Origin: Moraxella sp. | GTDB taxonomy: Bacteria; Pseudomonadota; Gammaproteobacteria; Pseudomonadales; Moraxellaceae | NCBI GenBank assembly: GCA_030528385.1 | Contig: JAUMYZ010000010.1 | Location: 24,457 to 88,456, forward strand | DNA length: 64,000 nucleotides | Direction of reading: 5' to 3' | In this document: positions 59,317 to 64,000 of the stretch, one piece after another | Numbering within the stretch: the stretch's first letter is position 1 | Layout of the letters: each line of letters opens with the position of its first letter | The notes under the pieces: model-generated | Told to the model about the DNA's origin: nothing | The model's input: only the letters and a program-made list of their open reading frames with translations | The model's database searches: none | Translations under genes and position numbers: made by a program

Positions 59317-60492
59317 CTAAAAACACGTTACTCCCAGCACCACTGCCTTATTTGCCCCTGTAACGGTGGGTAAGCTGCTCGTTTGCATCAGGATATTTTG
59401 TCGTGCCAGCCACGCAAAAGCAAGCGCTTCTACCCAGCTGGGGGAGATGCCTGCTGCTTCACTGTCAGCTATTTGCCAATCAGGCAACAAAGCCGCCAAG
59501 CGGGATAATAGGTGCGTGTTATAAGCCCCGCCGCCACAAACCAGAAGTTGATTGTGCTTTTTGGCAAATTTGGCGATTTCACGACTGGCAGAAAGGGCAG
59601 TAAATTCACACAACGTTGCTTGCACGTCTTGGGCAGTTATTGCAAAATCTGCCAAAATCTCATCAAGCCACGCCAAGTGGAACGCTTCTCGCCCTGTGGA
59701 CTTGGGCGCGCTTTGGCTTAAAAATGGGTGTACCATCAGTTTGTCAAGCAAGACAAAATCCACCGCGCCTGATTTTGCCCACTCGCCGCTTTTGTCATAG
59801 CTTTTGCCTTGGTATCGGTCAATCCAAGCGTCCATCAGCAAGTTGGCAACGCCCGTATCATAGCCTATTACCGTCTCGCCCAGCACAGTGATGTTGGCAA
59901 TGCCGCCCAAGTTTAACACCACGCAAGCACTGTCGGCAGCAGCAAGATGACCAAACATCGCCTGATGAAAAGCAGGCACCAAGGGCGCACCTTGTCCGCC
60001 GACCGCCATATCACGACGACGAAAATCGCTGACCACCGTAATGTTCGTGCGCTCGGCCAAAATGTTGGGGTCAAGCAGTTGCAGGCTAAAGCCCCATTCG
60101 GGACGATGGCGCACCGTTTGCCCATGGCAGCCGATGGCAACGACATCAAAGGGGTCAACATCCGCTTGCTCTAACAGCGCATTCACCACCTGACTGGCAA
60201 ACTTGGCATAAAGACGGCTTGCCAAACCCCAAAAATCCAGCTCACTAAACTGCGTGTATTGTCCCGTTGCCAAGGCTTGTGTGCCATTGGGCGTACAAAG
60301 CGCAAGGAGCATTTGGCGCAGTTGTGGCTCAAAAGGACGGCTGTGGGTGGCGATGATTTTGGGCTGGTTGTCAATAAATTGGCACAGCACCGCATCTAAG
60401 GCATCCAAACTGGTGCCACTCATCATGCCAATATAATAACTTTGCCCATCGTCTGATAATACATCATATGTGTTGTTGTTTGCTTGTGTCAT
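59317..60492 (-). CDS. anmK: Anhydro-N-acetylmuramic acid kinase
   Basis: A 391-residue kinase of peptidoglycan recycling that opens and phosphorylates anhydro-MurNAc. YIGMMSGTSLDALDAVLCQF marks the family near residue 20, with CHGQTVRHRPEWGFSLQLLD, LNLGGIANITVL and GYDTGVANLLMDAWI following in order. Length is normal (about 370-390). In Acinetobacter it also lies beside tyrS, which supports the family assignment of the organism. Confidence 0.95.
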   Translation of the reverse strand: MTQANNNTYDVLSDDGQSYYIGMMSGTSLDALDAVLCQFIDNQPKIIATHSRPFEPQLRQMLLALCTPNGTQALATGQYTQFSELDFWGLASRLYAKFASQVVNALLEQADVDPFDVVAIGCHGQTVRHRPEWGFSLQLLDPNILAERTNITVVSDFRRRDMAVGGQGAPLVPAFHQAMFGHLAAADSACVVLNLGGIANITVLGETVIGYDTGVANLLMDAWIDRYQGKSYDKSGEWAKSGAVDFVLLDKLMVHPFLSQSAPKSTGREAFHLAWLDEILADFAITAQDVQATLCEFTALSASREIAKFAKKHNQLLVCGGGAYNTHLLSRLAALLPDWQIADSEAAGISPSWVEALAFAWLARQNILMQTSSLPTVTGANKAVVLGVTCF

Positions 60493-60742
60493 GATTGTCC
60501 TTGTGCCTTGATAAAGTGCTATTATACCGCAAAGTCAAACCATAAGATGTGATTGCGTTACATCGGCTACATTTTTAAGTGCACTGGCAATTTTTGTTCA
60601 ATGTTATGGAATAAGCATGGCAGTTGGTAACAATTTAATACATAAGCAGCACAGACAGCAACGGCAAGAATGGCTACCATAAGTCTCATAACTAAGCAAT
60701 GTTTGGCTGAGTTTATTTTTCTTGGTTTATGAAGGATTTGTT

Positions 60743-61147
60743 ATGAAAAAATCTCTTGTCTGTGCAGTAACCTTGGGGTTGGCTTTGGTTGGCGTAAGCG
60801 CTCATGCTCAAACTGCAACACACGAAGATGCCGCAACTGCACACGCCAAAACCGCCAGTAAAAGGTCAGTAAACTACAGCTGCCAATCGGGCAAAAAAGT
60901 AACCGTTACTTATGGTTTTAACAAACAAGGCATGCCAACTTATGCCCAAGCAACCTTAAATGGCAAATCGCGTTTTATGCCCATCAACCTAAACCGCTCT
61001 GATTCTGTGGATACGGTGTTTGGCGATGAAAACAATTTTTCACTGTCAACCAGCGCCATGAACAAAAACAATTATCGTAAGATAAGTGTTTCAATCATGA
61101 GTCCTGCCAGTGAAATCCTATTTAAAAATTGCAAAGCTGGCAAATAA
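60743..61147 (+). CDS. Adhesin complex protein (ACP) / lysozyme inhibitor family
   Basis: A 134-residue exported protein. The signal peptide ([22 protein letters not shown]) is clear. The mature part, [21 protein letters not shown] ... [21 protein letters not shown] ... ILFKNCKAG, closely matches Neisseria ACP as I recall it, with the two conserved Cys that form a disulfide. ACP binds host cells and inhibits lysozyme, like MliC. The ATG at 60743 has GAAGGA upstream. A terminator follows. Confidence 0.9.
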   Translation: MKKSLVCAVTLGLALVGVSAHAQTATHEDAATAHAKTASKRSVNYSCQSGKKVTVTYGFNKQGMPTYAQATLNGKSRFMPINLNRSDSVDTVFGDENNFSLSTSAMNKNNYRKISVSIMSPASEILFKNCKAGK

Positions 61148-61163
61148 TCCGCCACACCAACAA

Positions 61164-61192
61164 AGCCGTCCCATCGTGGGGCGGTTTTTTTG
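61164..61192 (+). terminator. Terminator after the ACP gene
   Basis: GCCGTCCCA and TGGGGCGGT arms (wobbles) around TCG followed by TTTTTT. Confidence 0.7.
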
Positions 61193-61241
61193 TGCAAAGT
61201 TTGTTATACTAAATGGCTTTAAGAAAAATTACAGGTGTTTT

Positions 61242-62450
61242 ATGTCAGCATTTCCCCCCATTGATGAGCAACTAGAAAAAATCCTGCGTGGCGTTGCCGA
61301 GATTTATTCCAAAGAAGATTTAATCGCCAAATTAAAACAAAACCGCCCTTTGCGTATCAAACTTGGCATGGACCCCACTGCCCCTGATTTGCATTTTGGG
61401 CATACAGTGGTACTCAACAAACTGCGTCATTTTCAGGATTTGGGGCATGAAGTGCTGTTTTTGATTGGCGATTATACCGCCCGCATTGGCGACCCCACGG
61501 GCAAAAACACCACTCGTCCGCCACTGTCTGAAGAAGATGTGAAAAAAAATGCCCAAACTTATGCCGAGCAGGTGTTTAAGATTTTGGACAAAGACAAAAC
61601 CACCATCATGTTTAATTCAGACTGGTTTAGCCAGATGAATGCTGGCGATATGATTGCCCTAGCCAGCCAAGTAACGGTCTCGCGTATGCTAGAACGTGAT
61701 GATTTTGCCAAGCGTTATGAGAGCCAAACGCCGATTGCCATTCATGAGTTTTTGTACCCACTGGTACAAGGCTATGACAGCGTTGCCATGAAAGCAGACG
61801 TGGAGCTAGGCGGCACTGACCAGACCTTTAACTTGCTGATGGGGCGGACACTGCAAGGTCGCTACAACCAAGAAGCCCAAGTGTGTATCACCATGCCGAT
61901 TTTAGAAGGTTTGGACGGCGTGCAAAAAATGAGCAAATCACTGGGTAATTACATCGGCATCAGCGACCCTGCTGGCGTGATGTACCAAAAGATTTTGTCC
62001 ATGCCTGACACGCTCATTACTCGTTATTTTGAGCTTTTAAGCTTTAAACCCATGAGTGAAATCAATGCCTTGCTAGATGACATGGCAAACGGACGCAACC
62101 CCCAAGAGATTAAACGCATTTTAGCCCTTGAGCTCATTGAACGTTTTCACGACAAAGAAGCGGCAGAGAGCGCCCACAAATCGGCGGGCAATCGCTTGGC
62201 GGACGGCGAGTTGCCTGTGGATTTGCCCGAAGTGAATTTGTCATTAAATGGGGCAGACAAATTGTTTATCACGCAGATTTTAAATCAAGCCAATCTTGCC
62301 AAAAATTCTGCTCAGGCTAAGGATATGCTGTCTCGTGGGGCGGTCAAAGTGGACGGACAGGTGGTGGATAGCAGCTTTGCCTTAGAGGCTGGACAAACTG
62401 TGGTGGTGCAGGCAGGGAAAAAGGCGTATGCAAGGGTAGCGGTTCAATAA
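61242..62450 (+). CDS. tyrS: Tyrosyl-tRNA synthetase
   Basis: A 402-residue class I synthetase of the TyrZ type. The HIGH-type motif is [12 protein letters not shown] near residue 42, and [12 protein letters not shown] is the KMSKS loop near 232. A C-terminal S4 domain ([26 protein letters not shown]) binds tRNA. The ATG at 61242 has AGGTG upstream; a longer frame overlaps the ACP gene end. Length fits the TyrZ form found in Acinetobacter and Haemophilus. Confidence 0.97.
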   Translation: MSAFPPIDEQLEKILRGVAEIYSKEDLIAKLKQNRPLRIKLGMDPTAPDLHFGHTVVLNKLRHFQDLGHEVLFLIGDYTARIGDPTGKNTTRPPLSEEDVKKNAQTYAEQVFKILDKDKTTIMFNSDWFSQMNAGDMIALASQVTVSRMLERDDFAKRYESQTPIAIHEFLYPLVQGYDSVAMKADVELGGTDQTFNLLMGRTLQGRYNQEAQVCITMPILEGLDGVQKMSKSLGNYIGISDPAGVMYQKILSMPDTLITRYFELLSFKPMSEINALLDDMANGRNPQEIKRILALELIERFHDKEAAESAHKSAGNRLADGELPVDLPEVNLSLNGADKLFITQILNQANLAKNSAQAKDMLSRGAVKVDGQVVDSSFALEAGQTVVVQAGKKAYARVAVQ

Positions 62451-62526
62451 GCCCAAACACAAGTTGGGGTGTTGAAAAATCCGTTTTTTTGTAAACTTTT
62501 GCTTTGTTGGTCAACGGAGTAGCCAG

Positions 62527-63022
62527 ATGAGCAAACGCGTTTTACCCATCACCCCATGGAGCGACACATCGCATTGGGCGTTAAAGTTTAAGCCCCTTGC
62601 TATGCTGTGCGTGTCTTTAACTTTGTTTGGTTTTGGCGAAGCACTGCTACTAAAATCACAACTTGGCTCAGCACCGTGGACGGTGTTCGCTCAGGGATTG
62701 TCGGTGCAGGCAGGACTAAATATTGGGCTGTTGACTTTTATTATCAGCTGTGGCGTGTTGGCATTGCGTCCGCTTATATTTGACATCGCACATGGGGGCA
62801 GGTCCACGAGATGGTTTGATGGTGGGCTTGACACAACTGACAGGGCTAAAAGTGGGTGTCATTCGCACCTTTTTGGAAGGCTTGGTATGTCTTATTGGCT
62901 GGCTATTAGGTGGCGTGGTGGGCGTGGCGACTTTGCTGTTTGCTTTTGGGGTGGGGGCGGTGGTGCAGGTGTCGCTTGATGTGCTGTTTAAAATTTATCC
63001 ACAGCCGTCCATTGTTCAGTGA
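62527..63022 (+). pseudogene. Broken YczE/YitT-like membrane protein gene
   Basis: The N-terminal part (MLCVSLTLFGFGEALLLKSQLGSAPWTVFAQGLS) runs to about residue 85 in one frame, then changes frame. The C-terminal part appears in the other frame as MGAGPRDGLMVGLTQLTGLKVGVIRTFLEGLVCLIGWLLGG ... QVSLDVLF. The two join with a frameshift near 62795, and about 40-50 residues normally found between them are missing. YczE/YitT-family proteins are about 200-215 residues with several helices. It is very probably inactive. Confidence 0.8.
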
Positions 63023-63221
63023 GCATTGATGAAGAAAATACCAACAGACATTTACCGCCATTATTAAGGAAATTTTATTAAGTCTGACACATTATTTTAA
63101 GGCACAAATAAGATTAAAATAAACCATGGCTTTGTCTTTTAAATAAAATAACCATATATAATATGCGCTTATCTTAACTTAAATTTTTTATGAATGATTT
63201 TTTAATAAATTTCCAAAATAA

Positions 63222-63249
63222 AAAGACCATAGTGGCACACTACGGTCTT
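63222..63249 (-). terminator. Terminator of the DksA/TraR-type gene
   Basis: AAGACCATAGTG and CACTACGGTCTT arms around GCA (one mismatch); a T run follows on the minus strand. Confidence 0.7.
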
Positions 63250-63258
63250 GTTTGATGA

Positions 63259-63585
63259 TTATTTGGCGTGATTCATGCATAACCATGCATAAGGCACCGC
63301 ATTTAGGCGACCTTCTGAAATGTCTTCACCGCATTCGCTGCACACCCCATAAAGACCATTTTCCATGCGCAATAGGGCGGCATTGACCAGCCTTAAGCCT
63401 TGCTCGGCTTCTACCAAAAGATTTTTGCGCATGTCATTTTCTTGACTGGCAATCACTTGGTCGTCCCAGTGGTGATTAAGTTCGTCTTGGGGGTGATAAA
63501 TATGGTCGCTAATTTTGGCAATGCGCGCTTCATATTCAGCCTTTAGGGTCAGTAAATCTGCTTTGTGTTTGGCGATATTGACCAT
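63259..63585 (-). CDS. DksA/TraR-family zinc finger protein
   Basis: A 108-residue protein. The N-terminal 60 residues are helical (MVNIAKHKADLLTLKAEYEARIAKISDHIYH), and the C-terminal part carries a zinc finger, NGLYGVCSECGEDISEGRLNAVPYAWLCMNH. The usual fourth ligand is Cys; here it reads C-x2-H, so the finger is CxxC...CxxH. The acidic tip residues needed by DksA to act on RNA polymerase are not clear. The ATG at 63585 follows CGGAG. Its role is probably that of a short TraR-type regulator. Confidence 0.88.
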   Translation of the reverse strand: MVNIAKHKADLLTLKAEYEARIAKISDHIYHPQDELNHHWDDQVIASQENDMRKNLLVEAEQGLRLVNAALLRMENGLYGVCSECGEDISEGRLNAVPYAWLCMNHAK

Positions 63586-63920
63586 AATTAAATCTCCGTT
63601 AAAAATTCTATATATGATATTATTGATAAAAAAACATAAAAAGACAATAGTATTTTGGTCGTTGACAATAATAAATAATGCTAGAAAAGTTAAATAAAAT
63701 CGTTTATAATAAGAAGTCTTTGTAATTTTATCTGTAATGGCTGAGTGGTTAGGAGTGCAAAATTGTTTGACCAACCAAGGCGGAAAAAATAATTTGACAT
63801 TTGTGAACTTAAAAGATATACTTTGTGGATATATTGTATGTATGTCTCACTGAAAATAAGATAAATGGTTGATATTTATGTTTTTTTTAAGAGTTTTGGG
63901 TAAAAATTAAATTTTTTTAA
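63586..63920. other. AT-rich spacer before the terminal promoter
   Basis: No gene supported. A stretch near 63738-63760 (TGGCTGAGTGGTTAGGAG) resembles the D-arm region of a serine- or leucine-type tRNA, but no cloverleaf can be built. The bases just before the promoter are rich in A and T and could act as an UP element. Confidence 0.4.
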
Positions 63921-63928
63921 AAATTTGC

Positions 63929-63956
63929 TTGACACTCTCCTATCTTCCTGTATAAT
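63929..63956 (+). promoter_or_regulatory. Near-consensus promoter, likely of an rRNA operon
   Basis: Perfect TTGACA (63929-63934) and TATAAT (63951-63956) with a 16-base spacer, preceded by an AT-rich stretch. No protein start follows in the last 40 bases. tyrS lies nearby, and in Acinetobacter tyrS precedes a 16S rRNA gene, so the leader of an rRNA operon probably begins here. The gene itself is outside the window. Confidence 0.65.
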
Positions 63957-64000
63957 ACCCAACTCATTCAGCCACTGGACGACAGTCTGAAACACTCTTT

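Overview
The window looks like chromosomal DNA from a gammaproteobacterium of the family Moraxellaceae, most likely Moraxella or a close relative. The evidence is the replication-origin order (gyrB-recF-dnaN-dnaA, oriC, rpmH-rnpA-yidD-yidC-mnmE), the anmK/tyrS pair leading to an rRNA-type promoter, an adhesin complex protein (ACP) like that of Neisseria, and moderate GC with AT-rich spacers. The assignment is an inference from gene content, not from a database search.

Layout. 1-3345: the 3' end of gatB, a secreted WG-repeat protein, a small membrane protein, a GNAT acetyltransferase and tRNA-Pro(GGG). 3346-5580: a decayed integrative element just downstream of tRNA-Pro, with a broken tyrosine integrase, the tail of a VapC-like PIN toxin and an intact class II Fic protein behind repeated operator-like sequences. 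5582-7000: rnpB (minus strand), an XRE regulator and a DUF805 protein. 7004-13498: a ter (tellurite/stress response) cluster on the minus strand, with three TerD proteins, TerC, TerF (TerD plus VWA), an AIM24 protein and a TerD-like/trypsin-like protease fusion. 13594-15120: a ferredoxin, coaD and a methyltransferase.

15206-31025: an almost complete phenylacetate (paa) catabolic locus. paaZ and an MHS-type transporter run leftward; paaABCDEFGHJK, paaX and paaY run rightward, followed by an AEC transporter. Together these convert phenylacetate through its CoA ester, epoxide and oxepin to acetyl-CoA and succinyl-CoA, under the PaaX repressor. I see no paaI in the window.

31536-41577: phhB, pabC, an RluA-type pseudouridine synthase, a CobW-type GTPase, guaA, gyrB, recF and dnaN. 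41641-49173: dnaA, oriC with at least eight DnaA boxes, rpmH, rnpA, yidD, yidC, an AT-rich pair of unknown membrane-protein genes, and mnmE. Four parS-like sequences lie within about 13 kb around the origin. 49182-59080: nrdR, ribD, ribE, fmt, rsmB, thrC, a LysM protein and dprA, with two decayed genes between them (a SLOG/DUF2493 protein and a membrane protein). 59164-64000: tRNA-Gly(GCC), anmK, the ACP gene, tyrS, a broken YczE-like membrane protein, a DksA/TraR-type protein, and at the far end a near-consensus promoter that probably drives an rRNA operon outside the window.

Most of the window is housekeeping or known catabolism. The parts most worth following up are the ter cluster with its protease fusion and shared Gly-Phe tails, the tRNA-Pro element with the Fic gene, the unknown membrane pair between yidC and mnmE, and the parS-like sites.
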